From CAKSHC01 sp045595395 (GTDB taxonomy: Bacteria > Bacillota > Clostridia > Oscillospirales > UMGS1783), in contig JAZOAH010000004.1 in NCBI GenBank assembly GCA_045595395.1, positions 33,770 through 97,769 on the forward strand: a DNA stretch of 64,000 nucleotides, given 5' to 3'. The notes beneath the pieces are model-generated. The model was not told the DNA's origin. It saw only the letters and a program-made list of their open reading frames with translations, and searched no databases. Below are positions 1 through 8,667 of the stretch, piece by piece (within the stretch, counting starts at the first letter, position 1; every line of letters starts with the position of its first letter). A program made the translations under genes and the position numbers.

Positions 1-85
1 CCGGCACGATAAAGCGGCGGATGCGCAGGGTCGGGTCATTTCCGATGGCCGTTGTGATGCGCTCGATGTTCTCTTCCAATTTCAC
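1..85 (-). CDS. N-terminal fragment, possible GerA-type spore germination protein
   Basis: Only the first 28 codons are in the window; the gene runs off the left edge. It starts at GTG (85-83) behind AAGGTG seven bases upstream, and an in-frame TGA at 94-92 rules out an earlier start. The N-terminus (MKLEENIERI then TTAIGNDPTLRIRRF) resembles the opening of GerA-family germinant-receptor subunits, which begin with a similar 'leaving-N-x-x-l-k...f-g...d-i-v-i-R-x-F' pattern. It lies 21 bases downstream of the ylbJ-like gene and is probably cotranscribed. The assignment rests on a short stretch and is tentative. Confidence 0.4.
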   Translation of the reverse strand, partial: MKLEENIERITTAIGNDPTLRIRRFIVP

Positions 86-106
86 GAAATGTCACCTTCT
101 TTTGCC

Positions 107-1039
107 TTAGTATGTACCCGAAAGGAGGGAAAATACCAAAAAACATACGGCGGCGGCCAGCAGGGCCGACAGGGTGCGTCCCCACAGATAGGGACGCAGC
201 GACAGGCCGACCGACTTGGCAAACAGCATGGTCTGGGCCGTGATGGACAGGCCGCCGAAGGTGGTCAGCCCGGCGCACAGGGCGGCCGACAAGGCCGAGG
301 GCACAGACAGGCGCACGATGCCGCCGGTCATCTCGATCAGCCCCAACAGCAAAGCCGAAAGATGGTCGCCCAGCCCCGGAATCACACCGGCCAGCACCGA
401 GGAGACCGAGGAGAAAAAGACGATGAGGGCGCAGACTGAAAAGAGGGTGCGTGCCGCACCTCGAATGGCTGACAGCAACGACGGAAACAAGGGCGGCAGG
501 GCGGTCATGGGCAAAAACCGCCCCTCGGTCGGCTCGCCCTCAAGGGCACGGCGGCAGAGCAGAGCGTTAACCAGCAGGGAGCTCAGCAGAGAAATGCCCC
601 AGATGAGAAGCCCCAATCCGGCATTTCCGAACAGCCCCTCTCCGACAAAGGCGCCCAAAAAGGCGGGGGAAGCGCCCGAGCACAGCGACAGAGCGTAGGC
701 GGCCTGCCTGGCCGAGAGGGTCTTCTCCCGTCGGGCGGCGCAGATCTCCCGTGCCCCGACGGGAAAGCCGCAGACGGCGCCCAGCAGCAGGCAGGGCATG
801 ACGGTGGGTGGCAGATGCAGCGGGCGCAGCAGGGCGCCGGTGCGTCGGGTCAGCCGCCCGAACAGGCGCAGTTCCCGGATCAGGCCGGCGGCGCACAAAA
901 ACAAAAACAGAGAGGGCACGACCGAGCACAGACACAGGCTCACCCCCTCGCTCACGGCGGCCGAGAATCGCTCGGGCAGGAGCAGCAAGGCCAGCAGGAA
1001 CGCCGAAAGCAGAAGAACGATCAGTATTTTTTTCAACAT
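107..1039 (-). CDS. ylbJ: YlbJ-like sporulation integral membrane protein
   Basis: A 310-residue polytopic membrane protein with an N-terminal hydrophobic segment and about eight membrane segments. The C-terminal part (TTFGGLSITAQTMLF, then LRPYLWGRTLSALLA) matches the YlbJ family with nucleoside-recognition (Gate) domains, known from Bacillus sporulation. The family is usually near 400 residues, so this member is short. Start ATG at 1039 follows GGAAGGAT. It is divergent from yqfC, another sporulation gene, with about 70 bp between them. Function within sporulation is not established from sequence. Confidence 0.75.
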   Translation of the reverse strand: MLKKILIVLLLSAFLLALLLLPERFSAAVSEGVSLCLCSVVPSLFLFLCAAGLIRELRLFGRLTRRTGALLRPLHLPPTVMPCLLLGAVCGFPVGAREICAARREKTLSARQAAYALSLCSGASPAFLGAFVGEGLFGNAGLGLLIWGISLLSSLLVNALLCRRALEGEPTEGRFLPMTALPPLFPSLLSAIRGAARTLFSVCALIVFFSSVSSVLAGVIPGLGDHLSALLLGLIEMTGGIVRLSVPSALSAALCAGLTTFGGLSITAQTMLFAKSVGLSLRPYLWGRTLSALLAAAVCFLVFSLLSGTY

Positions 1040-1108
1040 TTCTTATCCTTCCTTTCTGCTAACAATCTATTCATCCGCATAGACTTTTAGAAAAGGAGGC
1101 GACGATGC

Positions 1109-1363
1109 GTGAAGAAACGAAAATTACTGCCCGATCTGCCGCCGGCCATCGTGGGCGGTGAGCCGTTGATCGAAATGCACGGCTCGCAATACATGGTCAT
1201 CGACGGCTGCCGCGGCGTGCTGATTTATGATGAGTGTTTTGTCAAGCTTGCCCTGAAAAAAACCGTGCTGTCGGTCAGCGGCACGGCGCTTGAACTTGCT
1301 CACCTGACCCCGACCTGTGCCTCGGTGGCGGGCAACATCCAAACGGTCACCTTCGGAGAATGA
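1109..1363 (+). CDS. yqfC: Sporulation protein YqfC
   Basis: An 84-residue protein of the YqfC family, found in endospore formers immediately before yqfD. Its start is GTG at 1109 behind AAAAGGAGG (1091-1098). An ATG at 1104 is in another frame and closes after 18 codons. The sequence has the short beta-rich character of the family (PLIEMHGSQYMVIDGCRGVLIYDE). It is the first gene of a tightly packed block running to mutS2. The molecular role is unknown; the link to sporulation comes from the family. Confidence 0.85.
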   Translation: MKKRKLLPDLPPAIVGGEPLIEMHGSQYMVIDGCRGVLIYDECFVKLALKKTVLSVSGTALELAHLTPTCASVAGNIQTVTFGE

Positions 1364-1364
1364 T

Positions 1365-2528
1365 ATGAGCCTGTTTCGTTATCTGCGTGGCAGTGTGCGC
1401 CTGTCGGTATGCGGCGACTTTGCCGAGCGTTTTTATAATCTGCTCCTGCAAGAGGGACTGCGCCCCTACGACCTGACCCGCCTGGATGACGGGTCGATGG
1501 CGTTGACCTTGCCGATGCGCCAGTTTAAGAAGATCCGCCCGGCTTGCCGCACCACGGGGGTGCGGGTGTGTATCCTGTCCAAAAACGGACTGCCCCGCCT
1601 GCTTTGGCAATACCGCAAGCGATGGGGGCTTTTGGTGGGCGCTGTCCTGTGCGCTCTTGTCATCTTTTTGATGTCGGGCTTTGTGTGGAGCATCCGATTT
1701 GAGGGACAGGTCAAGGACGAGGCGGCGCTGCTGGCGGCGCTTAAGCAGGCCGGACTGCATGAGGGCAGCTGGCGAAGCGGCGTGGATAGCGAGGCGGTCG
1801 AATTGCAGATGCTCAGCAGCGATCTGGGGCTGAGCTTTGTGTCGGTCGTGTTCAAGGGCAGCGTTGCCCAGGTGCAGATCGTCTACGCCGCCCCCAAGCC
1901 CGAGATCCAGTCGACGGCGCCCTGCAACCTGGTGGCGGCCAAGGACGGGGTCATCACCTACATGATGGTCGAAGATGGGGTGCCGATGGTACAAAAGGGG
2001 GATGCTGTGCGGGCGGGCGAACTGCTGGTGTCGGGCATCTTCGATTCGGAAACGGTGGGCATCCGTAAAGTCCGTGCCGCCGGGCGCATCTATGCCCGCA
2101 CCACCCAGACCTTGCGGGTGGAAATGCCCTATGAAACGACGGTGACCCGGCGCACCGGACAGCATCGCAAACATTTCACCCTGCGCATCTTTAATTTTTC
2201 AATAAATTTGTATTTTGGGGGTGGAATTCCGTATGCTATCTATGATAAGATAGATACAACAGCCGATGCCCATATCGGTGAGTTTATCCTGCCCCTTTCG
2301 CTTATCACCCATACCTATTACGAAAAGGAGCAGCTGACGAGTACCGTCACGAGCGATCAGGCGCAAACGGCGGCCGAGCAGATGCTGGAAATGCAGGAGC
2401 AGCAGGAATTTTTCGGCAGTGAATATGTCTGCACCGGAAAGAGCGTCATCCACCAAAACGGCCGTTGTGTTGCGGTGGGTGAGTATGTACGGGAGTGCGA
2501 CATTGCGCTGGCCGTGCCCATCGAATGA
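1365..2528 (+). CDS. yqfD: Sporulation protein YqfD
   Basis: A 387-residue protein starting at ATG 1365, one base after the yqfC stop. A cytoplasmic N-terminal portion is followed by one strong transmembrane segment at about residues 85-105 (WGLLVGAVLCALVIFLMSGF) and a large extracytoplasmic part, the YqfD/SpoIV-type architecture. Neighbours yqfC and phoH are in the conserved order. It is predicted to act in spore formation at the membrane; the biochemical role is unknown. Confidence 0.87.
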   Translation: MSLFRYLRGSVRLSVCGDFAERFYNLLLQEGLRPYDLTRLDDGSMALTLPMRQFKKIRPACRTTGVRVCILSKNGLPRLLWQYRKRWGLLVGAVLCALVIFLMSGFVWSIRFEGQVKDEAALLAALKQAGLHEGSWRSGVDSEAVELQMLSSDLGLSFVSVVFKGSVAQVQIVYAAPKPEIQSTAPCNLVAAKDGVITYMMVEDGVPMVQKGDAVRAGELLVSGIFDSETVGIRKVRAAGRIYARTTQTLRVEMPYETTVTRRTGQHRKHFTLRIFNFSINLYFGGGIPYAIYDKIDTTADAHIGEFILPLSLITHTYYEKEQLTSTVTSDQAQTAAEQMLEMQEQQEFFGSEYVCTGKSVIHQNGRCVAVGEYVRECDIALAVPIE

Positions 2529-2544
2529 AAGGAAGTTTTGTTTT

Positions 2545-3507
2545 TTGGAGCAAAGTATCATCGTCAGCGCCGCCCATGCCGCCGAGATCTTCGGGGCGGG
2601 CGATGCCAACATTAAAAAAATAGAGGCCCGTTTCGGTGTCACCGTCGTCAATCGAGGCGAGGAGATCAAGGTGTCGGGAGAGCCTGCGGCCGTTGAGGCG
2701 GCCATGAAGGCCATCCGTGCCCTGACGTTGATGGCCGACAGAGGCGAGATCGAGGAACAGCAGGTCAACTATGTCACCGGCATGGTGGCCGATCGTGCCG
2801 ACGGCTATCTCAAGTTTTTGGATAGCGACTGCATCTTTATCACCGCCTCCGGCAAGCCGGTCAAGGCCAAGACCCAGGGTCAGCAGGAGTATGTCGATGC
2901 CATAAACGGCTCGACCGTCACCCTGGCCATCGGCCCGGCCGGCACCGGCAAGACCTATCTGGCCGTAGCCCTTGCTGTTCGTGCCTTGCGCAACAAGCAG
3001 GTCCAGCGCATTATCATTACCCGCCCCGCCGTCGAGGCCGGGGAAAAGCTGGGCTTCTTGCCGGGCGATCTGCAGGAAAAGGTCGATCCCTACCTGCGCC
3101 CGCTTAACGATGCGCTCATGGAAATGCTCGGCGGCGAGAACTACCGCCGCTATATTGAGAAGGGTGCGATTGAGGTCGCCCCGCTGGCCTATATGCGTGG
3201 ACGCACCCTCGATGACAGTTTTATCATTCTGGATGAAGCCCAGAACACCACCCCCGAGCAGATGAAGATGTTTGTCACCCGCTTTGGTTTTAACTCCAAA
3301 GTGGTCATCACCGGCGACATTACCCAGACCGACCTGCCCCGCTCCACCCCCTCGGGATTGACCGAGGCGGTCAAGGTGCTTTCGGGCATCGAGGGCATCG
3401 CCGTGCGGCATCTGACCAGCAAAGACGTGGTGCGTCACCCGCTGGTGCAACAGATCATCGACGCCTATGAAAAATACGAAAAAGCCAAGATACGAAAGGG
3501 AAAATAA
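2545..3507 (+). CDS. phoH: PhoH-like ATPase
   Basis: A 320-residue PhoH family P-loop protein. Walker A is GPAGTGKTY and Walker B is FIILDEAQN, with the family signature TRPAVEAGEKLGFLPGD and the GDITQTDLP motif near the end. The chosen start is TTG 2545, ten bases after AGGAAG (2529-2534); a longer frame upstream overlaps yqfD and lacks a ribosome site. The N-terminal ~80 residues look like the KH-like domain seen in PhoH proteins. It is directly followed by ybeY, which suggests a shared role in RNA metabolism. Confidence 0.9.
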   Translation: MEQSIIVSAAHAAEIFGAGDANIKKIEARFGVTVVNRGEEIKVSGEPAAVEAAMKAIRALTLMADRGEIEEQQVNYVTGMVADRADGYLKFLDSDCIFITASGKPVKAKTQGQQEYVDAINGSTVTLAIGPAGTGKTYLAVALAVRALRNKQVQRIIITRPAVEAGEKLGFLPGDLQEKVDPYLRPLNDALMEMLGGENYRRYIEKGAIEVAPLAYMRGRTLDDSFIILDEAQNTTPEQMKMFVTRFGFNSKVVITGDITQTDLPRSTPSGLTEAVKVLSGIEGIAVRHLTSKDVVRHPLVQQIIDAYEKYEKAKIRKGK

Positions 3508-3978
3508 ATGAAGATCACCGCAGGATTTGTCAACGAACAAAAGGATATGCCCATCGGAGCCGAGGAAAAGAAGGTCATCCGTGAGGCCATCAAGGAAACG
3601 CTGATGCTCGAAGAGTTTGAGCGCAGCTGTGAGGTGTCGGTGGCCGTTGTCGACCAGGCCAAGATCCGTGCCCTCAACGCCACCTACCGTGATGTCGATG
3701 CCGTGACCGATGTCCTGTCCTTCCCCGACGGCACCGTCGATCCCGATTCGGGCGTGGTCTGGCTGGGCGATGTGGTGCTCTGCGCCCGCCGTGCCAAGGA
3801 GCAGGCCGATGCGTTCGGCCATTCCTTCCTGCGTGAATTGGCCTACCTGACCTGCCACAGCATCCTGCATCTGCTGGGGTATGACCATGTCGACAGCCGG
3901 GCCGATGAACAGATCATGCGCCAAAAGCAGACTGAGGTCATGCGCCGCATGGGGCTGGAGGTAGTCAGTGGAGATTAA
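3508..3978 (+). CDS. ybeY: Endoribonuclease YbeY (16S rRNA maturation)
   Basis: A 156-residue metalloprotein with the diagnostic metal-binding motif HSILHLLGYDH (H-x3-H-x5-H). YbeY acts in 16S rRNA 3' end maturation and ribosome quality control. The ATG directly abuts the phoH stop codon, so the pair is probably translationally coupled. The gene overlaps era by 11 bases. In many Firmicutes dgkA and cdd lie between ybeY and era; both are absent here. Confidence 0.95.
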   Translation: MKITAGFVNEQKDMPIGAEEKKVIREAIKETLMLEEFERSCEVSVAVVDQAKIRALNATYRDVDAVTDVLSFPDGTVDPDSGVVWLGDVVLCARRAKEQADAFGHSFLRELAYLTCHSILHLLGYDHVDSRADEQIMRQKQTEVMRRMGLEVVSGD

Positions 3979-4864
3979 ATATTCGGGCTTTGTGTCCATT
4001 GCAGGACTGCCCAACGTCGGCAAATCGACCCTGCTCAACGCCCTGATGGGCGAAAAACTGGCCATCGTTTCCCCCCGTGCTCAAACCACCCGAGGCAAGG
4101 TGGTCGGCATCCGCACCGAGGGCGACCGCCAGGTCGTCTTTATCGACACCCCCGGCGTGCACACCCCCCACAACGCCCTGGGACAAACCATGAACAAAAC
4201 GGCGGGTGAGGTCACGGCCGATACCGATGTCGTCATCCTGGTCACCACCGTCAAAAAGGGGGCATCCCCCCTGGAGGAAAAGATCATCAAGAGGATTCAG
4301 GCCGCCGGCCAGAAAAGCATTCTGGTCATCAACAAGGTCGATACCGTCAAGGACAAGCCTCGGATCATGGAAACCATTGCCGCCTTCTCAAGCCTGCATG
4401 ATTTCGACGCCGTCATTCCCATGAGCGCCCGCAGCAAAAAGGGGCTAAACATTCTGGAGGGCGAACTGTGGAAACTCATTCCCGAAGGCATCGCCTACTA
4501 CCCCGAAGATATGACCACCGAAACCCCGGATGGGGAATACTGCGCCGAGATCATCCGTGAGAAATTGTTGCTCTCGCTCTCGGAGGAGGTGCCCCACGGC
4601 ATCGCCGTTGAGGTCTACCGTTTAGCACAGCGGGACAACGATGTTATTGATATCGATGTCAATATCATCTGCGAAAAGGATTCGCACAAGGCCATCATCA
4701 TCGGCAAGGGCGGCGAAAAACTCAAGGCCATCGCCTCGGCCGCCCGCAAGGAGATTGAAGAATATTTCGGCTATAAGGTCAATCTCCAGACCTGGGTCAA
4801 GGTGCGTGACGATTGGCGCAACGACCCCCGTGCTTTGCGCTCCTTGGGCTTTGGCTTAGAATAA
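3968..4864 (+). CDS. era: GTPase Era
   Basis: A 298-residue protein with an N-terminal GTPase domain (G1 GLPNVGKSTL, G3 DTPG, G4 NKVD) and a C-terminal KH domain (IIIGKGGEKLKAIASAARKEIE). Era binds the 3' end of 16S rRNA during 30S assembly. The start is GTG 3968, inside the end of ybeY, giving MEIKYSGFV. Length and domains are complete. It is followed by a small yqzL-like gene and recO. Confidence 0.97.
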   Translation: MEIKYSGFVSIAGLPNVGKSTLLNALMGEKLAIVSPRAQTTRGKVVGIRTEGDRQVVFIDTPGVHTPHNALGQTMNKTAGEVTADTDVVILVTTVKKGASPLEEKIIKRIQAAGQKSILVINKVDTVKDKPRIMETIAAFSSLHDFDAVIPMSARSKKGLNILEGELWKLIPEGIAYYPEDMTTETPDGEYCAEIIREKLLLSLSEEVPHGIAVEVYRLAQRDNDVIDIDVNIICEKDSHKAIIIGKGGEKLKAIASAARKEIEEYFGYKVNLQTWVKVRDDWRNDPRALRSLGFGLE

Positions 4865-4917
4865 TTTACCTCGTCTTTTTCCGGTACTTCTGCGGACAAT
4901 AAGTTCGAGGTGATTTG

Positions 4918-5034
4918 ATGGAAAAAGACCTGTGGAAACAGTTTGAAAAAAGCGGCCGTGTCGATGATTATCTGGCCTATAAGCAGGCCGACAGAAAGCG
5001 GTCGGAAAGCGGAAAAGATGCACATAAAAACTGA
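4918..5034 (+). CDS. yqzL: YqzL-like small protein
   Basis: A 38-codon ORF, ATG 4918 to TGA 5032-5034, preceded by GAGGTG. The product begins MEKDLWKQFEKSGRVDDYL and then AYKQAD, matching the short YqzL family (tryptophan, a glycine followed by an acidic residue, and the Y-L-x-Y/F-K core). YqzL lies between era and recO in Bacillus and relatives, exactly as here. It overlaps the start of recO by 17 bases. Function is unknown. Confidence 0.75.
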   Translation: MEKDLWKQFEKSGRVDDYLAYKQADRKRSESGKDAHKN

Positions 5035-5722
5035 TGCGATCGTCCTTCGCGCCTACGACAATGGAAAAAACAGCAAACTGCTCCTGCTGCTCACTCGTGA
5101 GCACGGGCGGCTGGCCGCGGTAGCCCGCGGTGCCGGCTCGCTCAAAAGCGCACTGTGTGCGGCATCGGGGCAGTTTTGCTATGCCTCTTTCGTCCTGTTC
5201 AAACATGCCGACCGTTATGTCATCGACTCGGCCGACATCAAGGAGCTCTTTTTCGATCTGCGCAATGACGTCACGGCGCTTGCCTGCGCCCAGTACATGG
5301 CTGAGATCGCCGGTGCGGTGGCACAGGAGGGCGAGGGGGATGAGGAGCTGCTGCGTGTCCTGCTCAATAGCCTGTACGCCCTGGCCAAATTAAAGTTGTC
5401 ACCCGCCTTATGCAAATGTGTGTTTGAGTTGCGGGTGGCCGCCTGCGAGGGCTACATGCCCGACCTGGGCTGTGAATCGGCCGTCGGTGTCGACCTGGTG
5501 AAGGGCCAAACGGTAAAAGCGGTTGGGGATACGGTATTCCCGCTCTCCCAAACGGCCCTTCAAACGCTGAATGATATCTTCTTTTTGCCCACTGAGCGCA
5601 TCTTTTCCTTTGCCGCATCGCCCGAGACCCAGGCCGAACTGGCCGCCTTTGCCGAGCGCTATCTATTGGCGCAGACCGATCTGCGTCCCAAAACGCTGGA
5701 CTTTCTAAGAACACTTCTTTGA
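5018..5722 (+). CDS. recO: DNA repair protein RecO
   Basis: A 234-residue RecO starting at ATG 5018 (MHIKTDAIVLRAYD). The family OB-fold N-terminus (TDAIVLRAYDNGKNSKLLLLLTREHGRL) is intact. RecO mediates RecA loading and strand annealing in RecFOR repair. The start overlaps yqzL, consistent with translational coupling. The cysteines of the C-terminal zinc motif seen in some RecO proteins are only partly evident. It is followed eight bases later by mutS2. Confidence 0.92.
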   Translation: MHIKTDAIVLRAYDNGKNSKLLLLLTREHGRLAAVARGAGSLKSALCAASGQFCYASFVLFKHADRYVIDSADIKELFFDLRNDVTALACAQYMAEIAGAVAQEGEGDEELLRVLLNSLYALAKLKLSPALCKCVFELRVAACEGYMPDLGCESAVGVDLVKGQTVKAVGDTVFPLSQTALQTLNDIFFLPTERIFSFAASPETQAELAAFAERYLLAQTDLRPKTLDFLRTLL

Positions 5723-5730
5723 GGATACAT

Positions 5731-8094
5731 ATGACCGACGAAAAAAGCCTGAAACGACTCGAATTTGATAAGATCACCGACCGCCTCTCTCTTCATGCCG
5801 AGACCGAGGGCGGCCGCTTGCGCTGCCTGGAGCTGCGTCCGACGGATGATCTTCAGACGGCGCAGGAATGGCTCGACTATACCGAGGCCGCCCTGCATCT
5901 GTACGATCTCAAGGGCACCTTTACCATGACCAAACTCCCCGATATGGCCGATACCTTCCGGCGCATCCGTGTGTCGGGTCTGCTCTCGCCCCAGGAGCTT
6001 TACGGTGTGGCCCGTGTGCTTGATGCCGCCCGAAGGCTGCGTGCCTATCGTGGCGATGAGGCCACGGCGCTGGACGATTATTTCGAGCGTTTGCGTGCCG
6101 ACAAGGTGCTGGAAGACCGCATCCGCCGCTCCTTTAACGCCGAGGGCGAGGTGCTGGATACCGCTTCGGATGAATTATATTCGATCCGCCGCAAGATCCA
6201 GAACGCCTCCACCAAGGTGCGTGATGCGCTCAATAAACTGATCCATTCCAATCAATATCAAAAGGTGCTGCAAGACCCCGTCATCACCCAGCGCTCCGGC
6301 CGCTTTGTCGTGCCGGTCAAGGCCGAGCATAAAAACGAGGTCAGCGGCCTGGTGCACGATGTGTCGGCCTCGGGACAGACGTTGTTTATCGAGCCGTCGG
6401 CCGTCGTCGATGCCAACAACGAGATCCGCCTGCTCGAAGGCAAGGAAAAGGCCGAGATCGAGCGCATCCTGCAGGAACTGTCGGTGCTGGTCGCTTCTCA
6501 ATATGACCTGCTGGAAGAGGATTACGACATCCTGATGTTTTTTGATTTTAACTTTGCCAAGGCCAAATATGCCGTGGCGGTGCGTGGCTCGAAACCGTCC
6601 CTTAACGATGACGGTATCGTCGAGCTGCGCCGTGCCCGCCACCCCCTCATCCCGGCCGACCGTGTGGTGGCGGTGGATATTTCCTTGGGCGAGGCCTACG
6701 ACACCCTGGTCATCACCGGCCCGAACACCGGCGGCAAAACGGTATCCCTTAAAACCTTGGGTCTGTGCAACTGCATGGCACAGGCCGGCTTATTCATCCC
6801 TTGCGCCGACGGCTCCAAGGCCTGTGTCTTTGATAACATTTTCACCGATGTCGGCGATGAACAGTCGATCGAGCAGTCGCTGTCCACCTTCAGCGGTCAC
6901 ATGACCAATGTCATATCCATCCTGAATGATGTCACCTGGCGTTCGCTGTGTCTGTTTGACGAGTTGTGCGCCGGTACCGACCCGGTCGAGGGTGCGGCCC
7001 TGTCGATGGCCATTTTGGAGCATATCCGCAAAAAGGGTGCTCGCATCCTCTGTACCACCCATTATCCCGAACTCAAGGTCTATGCCCTGCAGACCGAGGG
7101 AGTCAAGAACGCCTCCTGCGAATTTGATGTGGCCACCCTGCGGCCCACCTATCGGCTGATCACCGGCATGCCGGGCCGAAGCAACGCCTTTGCCATTTCG
7201 GAAAAGTTGGGATTATCTCCCGCCATCATCGAGTCGGCGGCCACCCATCTGACGGCCGACGATATTGCCTTTGAAGAACTGCTGGCCCGCATCGAGCAGG
7301 ACCGTCAACAGACCGAAAAGATGCGTGACCAGGCCGAGCTGGCTTTGCGTGAGGCCAAGGAAGCCCAGGCCAAAGCCCAGTCCAAGGCACGGGAAATGGA
7401 AGAAAAGCTCAACCGTGACTATGAGCAGGCGAGAGGTGAGGGAAAGCGTGTCGTTTCCTCGGCCAGAAACCGCATCGACACCGTCATCGCCGAACTGGAA
7501 GACCTCATCAAGCAAAAAGAACGGGCCGATTTCAAGCAAAAGGTCGGCGAATTCAAGAATAAATCACGAGCCGCCCTCAAGGAACTGGACGACGAGATCG
7601 ACCCGGTGCGTGAGCGCAAGACCGAGTATGAACTGCCCCGCCCCCTCAAGATCGGCGATACCGTTGAGGTGGTGGGTGTCGCCCGTGCCGCCAAAGTCGT
7701 GACCCTGCCCGACAAAAAGGGCAAGCTGCGGGTCAGCACCGGCAGCATGAGTTTTGACGTTAACCTCGACACCGTGCGTCTGATCAAGCCGCCCAAGGAG
7801 AAGAAACCCTATATGCCTACCCTGTCATCCAGCAAGAGCGAGCGGGGCGTTGGCAGCGAAATTCAGGTGCTGGGCATGACGGTGGCCGAAATGGAGCCCG
7901 AAGTGGTACAGTTTATCGACCGTGCCGTGATGACCGGCATCCCCAGCGTCACCATCGTCCACGGCAAGGGCACGGGCGCTCTGCGCAGCGCCGTGTGGGA
8001 TATCCTGCGTCTGCACCCCAACGTCGCCAATATGCGCCTTGGCAAGTATGGCGAGGGCGATTCGGGCGTTACGATCGTGGAGCTGAAACGATAA
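5731..8094 (+). CDS. mutS2: Endonuclease MutS2
   Basis: A 787-residue MutS2. The core has Walker A GPNTGGKTVSLK at about residue 330, Walker B LFDELCAGTDP and the following Q/H elements, then a long coiled coil (about 510-620). The C-terminal Smr nuclease domain starts near residue 715 and carries the IVHGKGTGAL motif. MutS2 suppresses recombination and acts in ribosome collision rescue. The start is ATG 5731 behind GAGGATAC; an in-frame TTG 12 bases earlier is less likely. A strong terminator follows, so this is the last gene of the block. Confidence 0.96.
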   Translation: MTDEKSLKRLEFDKITDRLSLHAETEGGRLRCLELRPTDDLQTAQEWLDYTEAALHLYDLKGTFTMTKLPDMADTFRRIRVSGLLSPQELYGVARVLDAARRLRAYRGDEATALDDYFERLRADKVLEDRIRRSFNAEGEVLDTASDELYSIRRKIQNASTKVRDALNKLIHSNQYQKVLQDPVITQRSGRFVVPVKAEHKNEVSGLVHDVSASGQTLFIEPSAVVDANNEIRLLEGKEKAEIERILQELSVLVASQYDLLEEDYDILMFFDFNFAKAKYAVAVRGSKPSLNDDGIVELRRARHPLIPADRVVAVDISLGEAYDTLVITGPNTGGKTVSLKTLGLCNCMAQAGLFIPCADGSKACVFDNIFTDVGDEQSIEQSLSTFSGHMTNVISILNDVTWRSLCLFDELCAGTDPVEGAALSMAILEHIRKKGARILCTTHYPELKVYALQTEGVKNASCEFDVATLRPTYRLITGMPGRSNAFAISEKLGLSPAIIESAATHLTADDIAFEELLARIEQDRQQTEKMRDQAELALREAKEAQAKAQSKAREMEEKLNRDYEQARGEGKRVVSSARNRIDTVIAELEDLIKQKERADFKQKVGEFKNKSRAALKELDDEIDPVRERKTEYELPRPLKIGDTVEVVGVARAAKVVTLPDKKGKLRVSTGSMSFDVNLDTVRLIKPPKEKKPYMPTLSSSKSERGVGSEIQVLGMTVAEMEPEVVQFIDRAVMTGIPSVTIVHGKGTGALRSAVWDILRLHPNVANMRLGKYGEGDSGVTIVELKR

Positions 8095-8128
8095 AAAAGG
8101 ATTGAGCCAAGCGGCTCAATCCTTTTTT
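8094..8128 (+). terminator. Intrinsic terminator after mutS2
   Basis: Inverted repeat AAAGGATTGAGCC / GGCTCAATCCTTT with a four-base loop followed by a T-run. The arms are identical to those of the terminator at 9553-9588. Confidence 0.93.
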
Positions 8129-8332
8129 GCGGATAAGGGAAATAGTATCATATAACCATTCATAGGTGATTAATTAACCATGAAGAAGCATGCGTTAGAA
8201 AATAAAATTAAGAGTTAATCAAGTGTCTAGGCAAGTAGAATTTATTATATGAAAGTTATAATAAAAAGAATGATATTAACTCAAATTATATTTTAGATAG
8301 GTGCAACTAATTTGTTTATATGACAAAAAATA
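8129..8332. other. AT-rich intergenic left edge of accessory island
   Basis: About 200 bp of AT-rich sequence with no convincing ORF. It marks an abrupt drop in GC after the mutS2 terminator. It contains a lone copy of TGCAACTAA (8302-8310), the half-site of the palindrome over the hicA promoter. Confidence 0.5.
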
Positions 8333-8381
8333 TTGACGAAAACAAAAACTTATGATACAATGCAACTAAACATTAGTTGCA
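8333..8381 (+). promoter_or_regulatory. hicA promoter with overlapping palindromic operator
   Basis: TTGACG (8333-8338), 17 bases, TACAAT (8356-8361). The palindrome TGCAACTAA-ACA-TTAGTTGCA (8361-8381) starts at the -10 box and covers the expected transcription start. An extra half-site lies at 8302-8310. This is the layout expected for autoregulation by a DNA-binding antitoxin such as the ribbon-helix-helix HicB encoded downstream. Confidence 0.8.
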
Positions 8382-8403
8382 CTGGGAGGTGACATGCTGG
8401 TCA

Positions 8404-8667
8404 ATGAGTCAATATCAAAAGGCAATTGAGAGACTAAAATCAATCCCCAAGGATTATACATATACAGAGTTAAAGGGGTTATTAGGAAAACTAGATTTTA
8501 TTGAGTATAATAAAGGCGGGACATCGGGGTCACGAGTTAGATTTTATAGAGCAGTTGATGGTGCAATAATTGACTTGCATAAACCACATCCGGGAGATAT
8601 TATGAAGCAATATGCAGTAAGACAAGTTGTGCATCAACTGAGGGAATATGGTGATTTAAATGGATAA
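8404..8667 (+). CDS. hicA: HicA-family mRNA interferase toxin
   Basis: An 87-residue HicA toxin with a double-stranded RNA-binding-like fold. Family motifs are the KDYTYTELKGLL segment, the GGTSGSRVRFYR strand (residues 38-49) and LHKPHPGD (58-65). HicA toxins cleave mRNA and tmRNA and are neutralised by HicB. The start is taken at ATG 8404; GGAGGTG lies 12 bases upstream, a little far, and an in-frame GTG at 8389 is possible but would lengthen the N-terminus beyond the family. The stop overlaps hicB by eight bases. Toxin-first order is typical for hicAB. Confidence 0.88.
   Translation: MSQYQKAIERLKSIPKDYTYTELKGLLGKLDFIEYNKGGTSGSRVRFYRAVDGAIIDLHKPHPGDIMKQYAVRQVVHQLREYGDLNG

Noticed and set aside
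2446..4065. A 539-codon antisense frame over phoH-ybeY-era
   Set aside because: The + strand genes have clear families and coupled starts; the antisense product is His/Asp/Gly-rich shadow sequence.
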